From Micromussa lordhowensis (taxonomy: Eukaryota; Cnidaria; Anthozoa; Scleractinia; Lobophylliidae): 64,000 nucleotides of DNA. How positions within the stretch are numbered: the first letter of the stretch is position 1; the number at the start of each line of letters is the position of its first letter. Under the pieces are notes generated by a model. That model was not told the DNA's origin and ran no database searches. It saw only the letters and a program-made list of their open reading frames with translations. Shown piece by piece: positions 38,548 to 51,097 of this stretch. Position numbers and translations under genes: made by a program. The stretch spans positions 15,869,295 to 15,933,294 of the forward strand of contig OZ026596.1 of NCBI GenBank assembly GCA_964020085.1, given 5' to 3'.

Positions 38548-40634
38548 TTTTCGGCTCCCTTCTACTAATCGACTTTTCGGCTCCCTTCTACTAATCGACT
38601 TTTTGGGTAACTTCTACTAATCGACTTTTCGGCTCCCTTCTACTAATCGACTTTTCGGCTCCCTTCTTCTAATTAACTTTTCGGCTCCCTTCTACTAATC
38701 GACTTTTCAGCTCTCTTCTACTAATCGACTTTTCGGCTTCCTCCTACTAATCGACTTTTCAGCTCCCTTCTACTAATCGACTTTTCGGCTCCCTTCTACT
38801 AATCGACTTTTTGGGTAACTTCTACTAATCGTCTTTTCGTCTCCCTTCTACTTATCGTCTTTTCGGCTCCCTTCAACTAATCGATTTTTTGGCTAACTTC
38901 TACTAATCGACTTTTCGGCTCCCTTCTACCAACCAACTTTTCGTCTCCCTTCTACTAATGGACTTTTCGGCTCCCTTCTACTAATTAACTTTTCGACTCC
39001 CTTCTACTAATCGACTTTTCGGCTCTCTTCTACTAATCGACTTTTCGGCTTCCTTCTACTAATCGACTTTTCGGCTCCCTTCTACAAATTGACTTTTCGG
39101 CTCCCTTCTACTAATTGACTTTTTGGGTAACTTCTACTAATCGACTTCTCGGCTCCCTTCTACTAATCGACTTTTCGGCTCCCTTTTACTAATCGACATT
39201 TTTGCTAACTTCTACTAATCGACTTTTCGGCTCCCTTCTCCTAATCGACTTTTCGGCTCCCTTCTACTAATCGACTTTTCGCCGCCCTTCTTCTAATCGA
39301 CTTTTCGGCTTCCTTCTACTAATCGACTTTTCGGCTCCCTTCTACAAATTGACTTTTCGGCTCCCTTCTACTAATTGACTTTTTGGGTAACTTCTACTAA
39401 TCGACTTCTCGGCTCCCTTCTACTAATCGACGTTTCGGCTCCCTTTTACTAATCGACTTTTCTGCCTACTTCTACTAAGCGACTTTTCGGCTCCCTTCTA
39501 CTAATCGACTTTTCGGCTCCCTTCTACTAATCGACTTTTCGCCGCCCTTCTTCTAATCGACTTTTCGCCGCCCTTCTTCTAATCGACTTTTCGCCGCCCT
39601 TCTTCTAATTGTCTTTTCGCCGCCCGTCTACTAATCGTCTTTTTGCCGCCCTTCAACTAATCGTCTATTCGGCTCCCTTCTACTAATCGTCTTTTCGGCT
39701 CTCTTCTACTAATCCACTTTTCGGCTTCCTTCTACTAATCGACTTTTCGGCTCCCTACTACAAATTGACTTTTCGGCTCCCTTCTACTAATCAACTTTTT
39801 GGCTCCCTTCTACTAAACGACTTTTCGGCTCCCTTCTACTAATCGACTTTTTGGCTCCCTTTTACTAATCGACTTTTCGGCTAACTTCTACTAATCGACT
39901 TTTCGGCTCCCTTCTACTAATCGACTTTTCGGCTCCCTTCTACTAATCGACTTTTCGCCGCCCTTTTTCTAATCGTCTCTTCGCCGCCCGTCTACTAATC
40001 GTCTCTTCGCCGCCCTTCAACTAATCGTCTTTTCGGCTCCCTTCTACTAATCGTCTTTTCGGCTCCCTTCTACTAATCGTATTTTCGGCTCCCTTTAACT
40101 AATTGACTTTTCAGCTAACTTCTACTAATTGACTTTTCGGCTAACTTCTACTAATCTACTAATCGTCCTTTCGGCTCCCTTCTACTAATCAACTTTTCGG
40201 CTCCCTTCTACTAATTAACTTTTCGACTCCCTTCTACTAATCGACTTTTCGGCTCTCTTCTACTAATCGACTTTTCGGCTTCCTTCTACTAATCGACTTT
40301 TCGGCTCCCTTCTACAAATTGACTTTTCGGCTCCCTTCTACTAATTGACTTTTTGGGTAACTTCTACTAATCGACTTCTCGGCTCCCTTCTACTAATCGA
40401 CTTTTCGGCTCCCTTTTACTAATCGACTTTTCTGCTAACTTCTACTAATCGACTTTTCGGCTCCCATCTACTAATCGACTTTTCGCCGCCCTTCTTCTAA
40501 TCGACTTTTTGCCGCCCTTCTTCTAATCGACTTTTCGCCGCCCTTCTTCTAATCGTCTTTTCGCCGCCCGTCTACTAATCCTCTTTTCGCCGCCCTTCAA
40601 CTAATCGTCTATTCGGCTCCCTTCTACTAATCGT

Positions 40635-40659
40635 CTTTTCGCTCCCTTCTACTAATCGT
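40635..40659 (+). repeat. Single 25-bp monomer, one G lost
   Basis: The monomer opens CTTTTCGCTCCC where all neighbours have CTTTTCGGCTCCC. This one-base loss is not repeated in the related copies, so it is either very recent or a sequencing error. Confidence 0.85.
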
Positions 40660-41899
40660 CTTTTCGGCTCCCTTGAACTAATTGACTTTTCGGCTAACTT
40701 CTACTAATCTACTTTTCGGCTCCCTTCTACTAATCGTCTTTTCGGCCCCCTTCTACTAATCGTATTTTCGGCTCCCTTTAACTAATTGACTTTTCGGCTA
40801 ACTTCTACTAATTGACTTTTCGGCTAACTTCTACTAATCTACTAATCGTCCTTTCGGCTCCCTTCTACTAATCAACTTTTTGCCTCCCTTCTACTAAACG
40901 ACTTTTCGGCTCCCTTCTACTAATCGACTTTTCGGCTCCCTTGTACTAATCGACTTTTCGGCTCCCTTCTACTAATCGACTTTTCGGCTCCCTTCTACTA
41001 ATCGACTTTTCGGCTCTTTTCTACTAATCGTCTTTTCGGCTCCCTTCTACTAATCGTCTTTTCGGCTCCCTTCTACTAATCGTCTTTTCGGCTCCCTTCT
41101 ACTAATCGTCTTTCCGGCTCCCTTCTACTAATCGTCTTTTTGGCTCCCTTCTACTAATCGTCTTTTCGGCTCCCTTCTGGTAATCGGCTTTGCGGCTCCC
41201 TTCTACTAATCGTCTTTTCGGCTCCCTTCTACTAATTTTCTTTTCGGCTCCCTTCTACTAATCGATTTTTTGGCTAAATATTACTAATCGACTTTTCGGC
41301 TCCCTTCTACTAATCAACTTTTCGGCTCCCTTCTACTAATCGACTTTTCGGCTCCCTTCTACTAATCGATTTTTTGGCTAACTTTTACTAATCGACTTTT
41401 CGGCTCCCTTCTTCTAATTCACTTTTCGGCTCCCTTCTACTAATCGACTTTTTGGGTAACTTCTACTAATCGACTTTTCGGCTCCCTTCTACTAATCGAC
41501 TTTTCAGCTCCCTTCAACTAATCGACTTTTCGGCTCCCTTCTACTAATCGACTTTTTGGGTAACTTGTACTAATCGACTTTTCGGCTCCCTTCTACTAAT
41601 CGACTTTTCGGCTCCCTTCTACTAATCGACTTTTTGGGTAACTTCTACTAATCGACTTTTCGGCTCCCTTCTACTAATCGACTTTTCGGCTCCCTTCTTC
41701 TAATTAACTTTTCGGCTCCCTTCTACTAATCGACTTTTCAGCTCTCTTCTACTAATCGACTTTTCGGCTTCCTCCTACTAATCGACTTTTCAGCTCCCTT
41801 CTACTAATCGACTTTTCGGCTCCCTTCTACTAATCGACTTTTTGGGTAACTTCTACTAATCGTCTTTTCGTCTCCCTTCTACTTATCGTCTTTTCGGCT

Positions 41900-44800
41900 C
41901 CCTTCAACTAATCGATTTTTTGGCTAACTTCTACTAATCGTATTTTCGGCTCCCTTCCACCAACCAACTTTTCGTCTCCCTTCTACTAATGGACTTTTCG
42001 GCTCCCTTCTACTAATTAACTTTTCGACTCCCTTCTACTAATCGACTTTTCGGCTCTCTTCTACTAATCGACTTTTCGGCTTCCTTCTACTAATCGACTT
42101 TTCGGCTCCCTTCTACAAATTGACTTTTCGGCTCCCTTCTACTAATTGACTTTTTGGGTAACTTCTACTAATCGACTTCTCGGCTCCCTTCTACTAATCG
42201 ACTTTTCGGCTCCCTTTTACTAATCGACATTTTTGCTAACTTCTACTAATCGACTTTTCGGCTCCCTTCTCCTAATCGACTTTTCGGCTCCCTTCTACTA
42301 ATCGACTTTTCGCCGCCCTTCTTCTAATCGACTTTTCGGCTTCCTTCTACTAATCGACTTTTCGGCTCCCTTCTACTAATTGACTTTTTGGGTAACTTCT
42401 ACTAATCGACTTCTCGGCTCCCTTCTACTAATCGACTTTTCGGCTCCCTTTTACTAATCGACTTTTCTGCTAACTTCTACTAATCGACTTTTCGGCTCCC
42501 TTCTACTAATCGACTTTTCGGCTCCCTTCTACTAATCGACTTTTCGGCTCCCTTCTACAAATTGACTTTTCGGCTCCCTTCTACTAATTGACTTTTTGGG
42601 TAACTTCTACTAATCGACCTCTCGGCTCCCTTCTACTAATCGACTTTTCGGCTCCCTTTTACTAATCGACTTTTCTGCTAACTTCTACTAATCGACTTTT
42701 CGGCTCCCTTCTACTAATCGACTTTTCGGCTCCCTTCTACTAATCGACTTTTCGGTTTCCTTGTACTAATCGACTTTTCGGCTCCCTTGTACTAATCGAC
42801 TTTTCGACTCCCTTCTACTAATCGACTTTTCGGCTCTTTTCTACTAATCGTCTTTTCGTCTCCCTTCTACTTATCGTCTTTTCGGCTCCCTTCAACTAAT
42901 CGATTTTTTGGCTAACTTCTACTAATCGACATTACGGCTCCCTTCTACCAATCAAGTTTTCGTCTCCGTTCTACTAATCGACTTTTCGGCTCCCTTCTAC
43001 TAATTAACTTTTCGGCTCCCTTCTACAAGTCGACTTTTCGGCTCTCTTCTACTAATCGACTTTTCGGCTTCCTTCTACTAATCGACTTTTCGGCTCCCTT
43101 CTACTAATCGACTTTTCGGCTCCCTTCTACTAATCGACTTTTTGGGTAACTTCTACTAATCGACTTTTAGGCTCCCTTCTACTAATCGACTTTTCGGCTC
43201 CCTTTTAGTAATCGACTTTTCGGCTAACTTCTACTAATCGACTTTTCGTCTCCCTTCTACTAATCGACTTTTCGGCTCCCTTCTACTAATCGACTTTTCG
43301 CCGCCCTTCTTCTAATCGTCTCTTCGCCGCCCGTCTAGTAATCGTCTCTTCGCCGCCCTTCAACTAATCGTCTTTTCGGCTCCCTTCTACTAATCGACTT
43401 TTCGGCTCCCTTCTACTAATCGACTTTTTGGGTAACTTCTACTAATCGACTTTTAGGCTCCCTTCTACTAATCGACTTTTCGGCTCCCTTTTAGTAATCG
43501 ACTTTTCGGCTAACTTCTACTAATCGACTTTTCGGCTCCCTTCTACTAATCGACTTTTCGGCTCCCTTCTACTAATCGACTTTTCGCCGCCGTTCTTCTA
43601 ATCGTCTCTTCGCCACCCGTCTAGTAATCGTCTCTTCGCCGCCCTTCAACTAATCGTCTTTTCGGCTCCCTTCTACTAATCGTCTTTTCAGCTCCCTTCT
43701 ACTAATCGTCTTTTCGGCTCCCTTCTACTAATTTACTTTTCGGCTCCCTTCTACTAATCAACTTTTCGGCTCCCTTCTACTAATCGACTTTTCGGCTCCC
43801 TTCTACTAATCGATTTTTTGGCTAACTTTTACTAATCGACTTTTCGGCTCCCTTCTACTAATCGACTTTTCGGCTCCCTTCTTCTAATTAACTTTTCGGC
43901 TCCCTTCTACTAATCGACTTTTCAGCCCTCTTCTACTAATCGACTTTTCGGCTTCCTTCTACTAATCGACTTTTCAGCTCCCTTCTACTAATCCACTTTT
44001 CGGCTCCCTTCTACTAACCGACTTTTTGGGTAACTTCTACTAATCGTCTTTTCTCTTCTTTCTACTTATCGTCTTTTCGGCTCCCTTCAACTAATCGATT
44101 TTTTGGCTAACTTCTACTAATCGACTTTTCGGCTCCCTTCTACCAACCAACTTTTCGTCTCCCTTCTACTAATCGACTTTTCGACTCCCTTCTACTAATC
44201 GACTTTTCGGCTCTCTTCTACAAATCGACTTTTCGGCTTCCTTCTACTAATCGACTTTTCGGCTCCCTTCTACAAATTGACTTTTCGGCTCCCTTCTACT
44301 AATTGACTTTTTGGGTAACTTCTACTAATCGACTTCTCGGCTCCCTTCTACTAATCGACTTTTCGGCTCCCTTTTACTAATCAACATTTCTGCTAACTTC
44401 TACTAATCGACTTTTCGGCTCCCTTCTACTAATCGACTTTTCGGCTCCCTTCTACTAATCGACTTTTCGCCACCCTTCTTCTAATCGACTTTTCGCTGCC
44501 CTTCTTCTAATCGACTTTTCGCCGCCCTTCTTCTAATCGTCTTTTCGCCGCCCGTCTACTAATCGTCTTTTCGCCGCCCTTCAACTAATCGTCTATTCGG
44601 CTCCCTTCTACTAATCGTCTTTTCGGCTCCCTTCTACTAATCGTCTTTTTGGCTCCCTTTAACTAATTGACTTTTCGGCTAACTTCTACTAATTGACTTT
44701 TCGGCTAACTTCTACTAATCTACTAATCGTCCTTTCGGCTCCCTTCTACTAATCAACTTTTTGGCTCCCTTCTACTAATCGACTTTTCGGCTCCCTTCTA

Positions 44801-45182
44801 CTAATCGACTTTTCGTCTCCCTTCTACTAATCGACTTTTCGGCTCCCTTCCACTAATTAACTTTTAGACTCCCTTCTACTAATCGACTTTTCGGCTCTCT
44901 TCTACTAATCAACTTTTCGGCTTCCTTCTACTAATCGACTTTTCGGCTCCCTACTACAAATTGACTTTTCGGCTCCCTTCTACTAATCGACTTTTCGGCT
45001 CCCTTTTACTAATCGACTTTTCTGCCTACTTCTACTAATCGACTTTTCGGCTCCCTTCTACTAATCGACTTTTCGGCTCCCTTCTACTAATCGACTTTTC
45101 GGCTCCCTTCTACTAATCGATTTTTTGGCTAACTTTTACTAATCGACTTTTCGGCTCCCTTCTACTAATCGACTTTTCGGCT
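41900..45182. repeat. 3.3-kb HOR, copy 3 (3,283 bp)
   Basis: 126 monomers with one 34-mer (44,712) and one 25-mer (44,048). The start matches 32,816 at offset 9,084; after the loss of one monomer near 42,360 the offset is 9,058, as shown by CGACCTCTCGG (42,618) and GACATTACGG (42,928). Near 44,970 two further monomers, including a TTGGGTAAC unit, are missing compared with copies 2 and 4. This copy starts the second 9-kb super-unit. Confidence 0.85.
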
Positions 45183-47814
45183 CCCTTCTTCTAATTAACT
45201 TTTCGGCTCCCTTCTACTAATCGACTTTTCAGCTCTCTTCTACTAATCGACTTTTCGGCTTCCTTCTACTAATCGACTTTTCAGCTCCCTTCTACTAATC
45301 GACTTTTCGGCTCCCTTCTACTAACCGACTTTTTGGGTAACTTCTACTAATCGTCTTTTCTCTTCTTTTTACTTATCGTCTTTTCGGCTCCCTTCAACTA
45401 ATCGATTTTTTGGCTAACTTCTACTAATCGACTTTTCGGCTGCCTTCTACTAATCGTCTTTTCGGCTCCCTTGAACTAATTGACTTTTCGGCTAACTTCT
45501 ACTAATCTACTTTTCGGCTCCCTTCTACTAATCGTCTTTTCGGCCCCCTTCTACTAATCGTATTTTCAGCTCCCTTTAACTAATTGACTTTTCGGCTCCC
45601 TTCTACTAATCAACTTTTTGGCTCCCTTCTACTAAACGACTTTTCGGCGCCCTTCTACTAATCGACTTTTCGGCTCCCTTGTACTAATCGACTTTTCGGC
45701 TCCCTTCTACTAATCGACTTTTCGGCTCCCTTCTACTAATCGACTTTTCGGCTCTTTTCTACTAATCGTCTTTTCGGCTCCCTTCTACTAATCGTCTTTT
45801 CGGCTCCCTTCTACTAATCGTCTTTTCGGCTCCCTTCTACTAATCGTCTTTCCGGCTCCCTTCTACTAATCGTCTTTTCGGATCCCTTCTACTAATCGTC
45901 TTTTCGGCTCCCTTCTAGTAATCGGCTTTGCGGCTCCCTTCTACTAATCGTCTTTTCGGCTCCCTTCTACTAATTTTCTTTTCGGCTCCCTTCTACTAAT
46001 CGATTTTTTGGCTAAATATTACTAATCGACTTTTCGGCTCCCTTCTACTAATCAACTTTTCGGCTCCCTTCTACTAATCGACTTTTCGGCTTTCTTCTAC
46101 TAATCGATTTTTTGGCTAACTTTTACTAATCGACTTTTCGGCTCCCTTCTTCTAATTAACTTTTCGGCTCCCTTCTACTAATCGACTTTTTGGGTAACTT
46201 CTACTAATCGACTTTTCGGCTCCCTTCTACTAATCGACTTTTCAGCTCCCTTCAACTAATCGACTTTTCGGCTCCCTTCTACTAATCGACTTTTTGGGTA
46301 ACTTGTACTAATCGACTTTTCGGCTCCCTTCTACTAATCGACTTTTCAGCTCTCTTCTACTAATCGACTTTTCGGCTTCCTTCTACTAATCGACTTTTCA
46401 GCTCCCTTCTACTAATCGACTTTTCGGCTCCCTTCTACTAACCGACTTTTTGGGTAACTTCTACTAATCGTCTTTTCTCTTCTTTCTACTTATCGTCTTT
46501 TCGGCTCCCTTCAACTAATCGATTTTTTGGCTAACTTCTACTAATCGACTTTTCGGCTCCCTTCTACTAATCGTCTTTTCGGCTCCCTTGAACTAATTGA
46601 CTTTTCGGCTAACTTCTACTAATCTACTTTTCGGCTCCCTTCTACTAATCGTCTTTTCGGCCCCCTTCTACTAATCGTATTTTCGGCTCCCTTTAACTAA
46701 TTGACTTTTCGGCTAACTTCTACTAATTGACTTTTCGGCTAACTTCTACTAATCTACTAATCGTCCTTTCGGCTCCCTTCTACTAATCAACTTTTTGGCT
46801 CCCTTCTACTAAACGACTTTTCGGCTCCCTTCTACTAATCGACTTTTCGGCTCCCTTGTACTAATCGACTTTTCGGCTCCCTTCTACTAATCGACTTTTC
46901 GGCTCCTTTCTACTAATCGACTTTTCGGCTCTTTTCTACTAATCGTCTTTTCGGCTCCCTTCTACTAATCATCTTTTCGGCTCCCTTCTACTAATCGTCT
47001 TTTCGGCTCCCTTCTACTAATCGTCTTTCCGGCTCCCTTCTACTAATCGTCTTTTCGGCTCCCTTCTACTAATCGTCTTTTCGGCTCCCTTCTAGTAATC
47101 GGCTTTGCGGCTCCCTTCTACTAATCGTCTTTTCGGCTCCCTTCTACTAATTTTCTTTTCGGCTCCCTTCTACTAATCGATTTTTTGGCTAAATATTACT
47201 AATCGACTTTTCGGCTCCCTTCTACTAATCAACTTTTCGGCTCCCTTCTACTAATCGACTTTTCGGCTCCCTTCTACTAATCGATTTTTTGGCTAACTTT
47301 TACTAATCGACTTTTCGGCTCCCTTCTTCTAATTAACTTTTCGGCTCCCTTCTACTAATCGACTTTTTGGGTAACTTCTACTAATCGACTTTTCGGCTCC
47401 CTTCTACTAATCGACTTTTCAGCTCCCTTCAACTAATCGACTTTTCGGCTCCCTTCTACTAATCGACTTTTTGGGTAACTTGTACTAATCGACTTTTCGG
47501 CTCCCTTCTACTAATCGACTTTTCGGCTCCCTTCTACTAATCGACTTTTTGGGTAACTTCTACTAATCGACTTTTCGGCTCCCTTCTACTAATCGACTTT
47601 TCGGCTCCCTTCTTCTAATTAACTTTTCGGCTCCCTTCTACTAATCGACTTTTCAGCTCTCTTCTACTAATCGACTTTTCGGCTTCCTCCTACTAATCGA
47701 CTTTTCAGCTCCCTTCTACTAATCGACTTTTCGGCTCCCTTCTACTAATCGACTTTTTGGGTAACTTCTACTAATCGTCTTTTCGTCTCCCTTCTACTTA
47801 TCGTCTTTTCGGCT
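45183..47814. repeat. Truncated second spacer (2.6 kb)
   Basis: This matches 36,177-38,868, first at offset 9,006 and then 8,946 after a 60-bp deletion that removed one 34-mer near 45,590. CGGCGCCC (45,646) and CGGATCCC (45,879) are shared with the first spacer at 8,946 bp. The remaining 3.0 kb of the first spacer (38,869-41,899) has no counterpart here, because the next 3.3-kb copy begins instead. Both possible continuations start with the same sequence, which would allow such a shortcut by unequal exchange. Confidence 0.82.
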
Positions 47815-50800
47815 CCCTTCAACTAATCGATTTTTTGGCTAACTTCTACTAATCGACTTTTCGGCTCCCTTCTACCAACCAACTTTTCGTCTCCCTTCTA
47901 CTAATGGACTTTTCGGCTCCCTTCTACTAATTAACTTTTCGACTCCCTTCTACTAATCGACTTTTCGGCTCTCTTCTACTAATCGACTTTTCGGCTTCCT
48001 TCTACTAATCGACTTTTCGGCTCCCTTCTACAAATTGACTTTTCGGCTCCCTTCTACTAATTGACTTTTTGGGTAACTTCTACTAATCGACTTCTCGGCT
48101 CCCTTCTACTAATCGACTTTTCGGCTCCCTTTTACTAATCGACATTTTTGCTAACTTCTACTAATCGACTTTTCGGCTCCCTTCTCCTAATCGACTTTTC
48201 GGCTCCCTTCTACTAATCGACTTTTCGCCGCCCTTCTTCTAATCGACTTTTCGGCTTCCTTCTACTAATCGACTTTTCGGCTCCCTTCTACAAATTGACT
48301 TTTCGGCTCCCTTCTACTAATTGACTTTTTGGGTAACTTCTACTAATCGACTTCTCGGCTCCCTTCTACTAATCGACTTTTCGGCTCCCTTTTACTAATC
48401 GACTTTTCTGCTAACTTCTACTAATCGACTTTTCGGCTCCCTTCTACTAATCGACTTTTCGGCTCCCTTCTACTAATCGACTTTTCGGCTCCCTTCTACA
48501 AATTGACTTTTCGGCTCCCTTCTACTAATTGACTTTTTGGGTAACTTCTACTAATCGACCTCTCGGCTCCCTTCTACTAATCGACTTTTCGGCTCCCTTT
48601 TACTAATCGACTTTTCTGCTAACTTCTACTAATCGACTTTTCGGCTCCCTTCTACTAATCGACTTTTCGGCTCCCTTCTACTAATCGACTTTTCGGTTTC
48701 CTTGTACTAATCGACTTTTCGGCTCCCTTGTACTAATCGACTTTTCGACTCCCTTCTACCAATCAACTTTTCGGCTCTTTTCTACTAATCGACTTTTCGG
48801 CTCCCTTCTACTAATTAACTTTTCGGCTCCCTTCTACTAATCGACTTTTCGGCTCTCTTCTACTAATCGACTTTTCGGCTTCCTTCTACTAATCGACTTT
48901 TCGGCTCCCTTCTACTAATCGACTTTTCGGCTCCCTTCTACTAATCGACTTTTTGGGTAACTTCTACTAATCGACTTTTAGGCTCCCTTCTACTAATCGA
49001 CTTTTCGGCTCCCTTTTAGTAATCGACTTTTCGGTTAACTTCTACTAATCGACTTTTCGGCTCCCTTCTACTAATCGACTTTTCGGCTCCCTTCTACTAA
49101 TCGACTTTTCGCCGCCCTTCTTCTAATCGTCTCTTCGCCGCCCGTCTAGTAATCGTCTCTTCGCCGCCCTTCAACTAATCGTCTTTTCGGCTCCCTTCTA
49201 CTAATCGACTTTTCGGCTCCCTTCTACTAATCGACTTTTTGGGTAACTTCTACTAATCGACTTTTAGGCTCCCTTCTACTAATCGACTTTTCGGCTCCCT
49301 TTTAGTAATCGACTTTTCGGCTAACTTCTACTAATCGACTTTTCGGCTCCCTTCTACTAATCGACTTTTCGGCTCCCTTCTACTAATCGACTTTTCGCCG
49401 CCGTTCTTCTAATCGTCTCTTCGCCGCCCGTCTAGTAATCGTCTCTTCGCCGCCCTTCAACTAATCGTCTTTTCGGCTCCCTTCTACTAATCGTCTTTTC
49501 AGCTCCCTTCTACTAATCGTCTTTTCGGCTCCCTTCTACTAATTTACTTTTCGGCTCCCTTCTACTAATCGATTTTTTGGCTAAATATTACTAATCGACT
49601 TTTCGGCTCCCTTCTACTAATCAACTTTTCGGCTCCCTTCTACTAATCGACTTTTCGGCTCCCTTCTACTAATCGATTTTTTGGCTAACTTTTACTAATC
49701 GACTTTTCGGCTCCCTTCTACTAATCGACTTTTCGGCTCCCTTCTTCTAATTAACTTTTCGGCTCCCTTCTACTAATCGACTTTTCAGCTCTCTTCTACT
49801 AATCGACTTTTCGGCTTCCTTCTACTAATCGACTTTTCAGCTCCCTTCTACTAATCGACTTTTCGGCTCCCTTCTACTAACCGACTTTTTGGGTAACTTC
49901 TACTAATCGTCTTTTCTCTTCTTTCTACTTATCGTCTTTTCGGCTCCCTTCAACTAATCGATTTTTTGGCTAACTTCTACTAATCGACTTTTCGGCTCCC
50001 TTCTACCAACCAACTTTTCGTCTCCCTTCTACTAATCGACTTTTCGACTCCCTTCTACTAATCGACTTTTCGGCTCTCTTCTACTAATCGACTTTTCGGC
50101 TTCCTTCTACTAATCGACTTTTCGGCTCCCTTCTACAAATTGACTTTTCGGCTCCCTTCTACTAATTGACTTTTTGGGTAACTTCTACTAATCGACTTCT
50201 CGGCTCCCTTCTACTAATCGACTTTTCGGCTCCCTTTTACTAATCAACATTTCTGCTAACTTCTACTAATCAACTTTTCGGCTCCCTTCTACTAATCGAC
50301 TTTTCGGCTCCCTTCTACTAATCGACTTTTCGCCGCCCTTCTTCTAATCGACTTTTCGCTGCCCTTCTTCTAATCGACTTTTCGCCGCCCTTCTTCTAAT
50401 CGTCTTTTCGCCGCCCGTCTACTAATCGTCTTTTTGCCGCCCTTCAACTAATCGTCTATTCGGCTCCCTTCTACTAATCGTCTTTTCGGCTCCCTTCTAC
50501 TAATCGTCATTTCGGCTCCCTTTAACTAATTGACTTTTTGGCTAACTTCTACTAATTGACTTTTCGGCTAACTTCTACTAATCTACTAATCGTCCTTTCG
50601 GCTCCCTTCTACTAATCAACTTTTTGGCTCCCTTCTACTAATCGACTTTTCGGCTCCCTTCTACTAATCGACTTTTCGGCTCCCTTCTACTAATCGACTT
50701 TTCGGCTCCCTTCCACTAATTAACTTTTAGACTCCCTTCTACTAATCGACTTTTCGGCTCTCTTCTACTAATCAACTTTTCGGCTTCCTTCTACTAATCG

Positions 50801-51097
50801 ACTTTTCGGCTCCCTACTACAAATTGACTTTTCGGCTCCCTTCTACTAATTGACTTTTTGGGTAACTTCTACTAATCGACTTCTCGGCTCCCTTCTACTA
50901 ATCGACTTTTCGGCTCCCTTTTACTAATCGACTTTTCTGCCTACTTCTACTAATCGACTTTTCGGCTCCCTTCTACTAATCGACTTTTCGGCTCCCTTCT
51001 ACTAATCGACTTTTCGGCTCCCTTCTACTAATCGATTTTTTGGCTAACTTTTACTAATCGACTTTTCGGCTCCCTTCTACTAATCGACTTTTCGGCT
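47815..51097. repeat. 3.3-kb HOR, copy 4 (3,283 bp)
   Basis: The start matches 41,900 at offset 5,915, and CGACCTCTCGG is at 48,559. Five monomers around GACATTACGG are deleted near 48,760, leaving a composite with CCAATCAAC followed by CGGCTCTTTTC. Two AAATATTAC-linked monomers lost in copies 2 and 3 are present near 49,580, as in copy 1, and the two lost near 44,970 in copy 3 are also present. The mix shows that the four copies do not form a simple tree. Confidence 0.83.

Larger units (their letters stand above)
36177..41899. repeat. Spacer related to the 4.5-kb family (5.7 kb)
   Basis: Most of this stretch is a diverged fourth relative of the 4,538-bp unit. The rare CGTTTCGG at 39,431 matches 27,115 at offset 12,316, which is 472 monomers plus known indels. 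Near 40,240 it has three monomers that copy 3 lacks. It holds private CGGCGCCC (36,700) and CGGATCCC (36,933), both repeated 8,946 bp later. A single 25-mer at 40,635 (CGCTCCC, one G lost) is unique. The first part includes the 1,177-bp duplication described separately. Confidence 0.8.
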
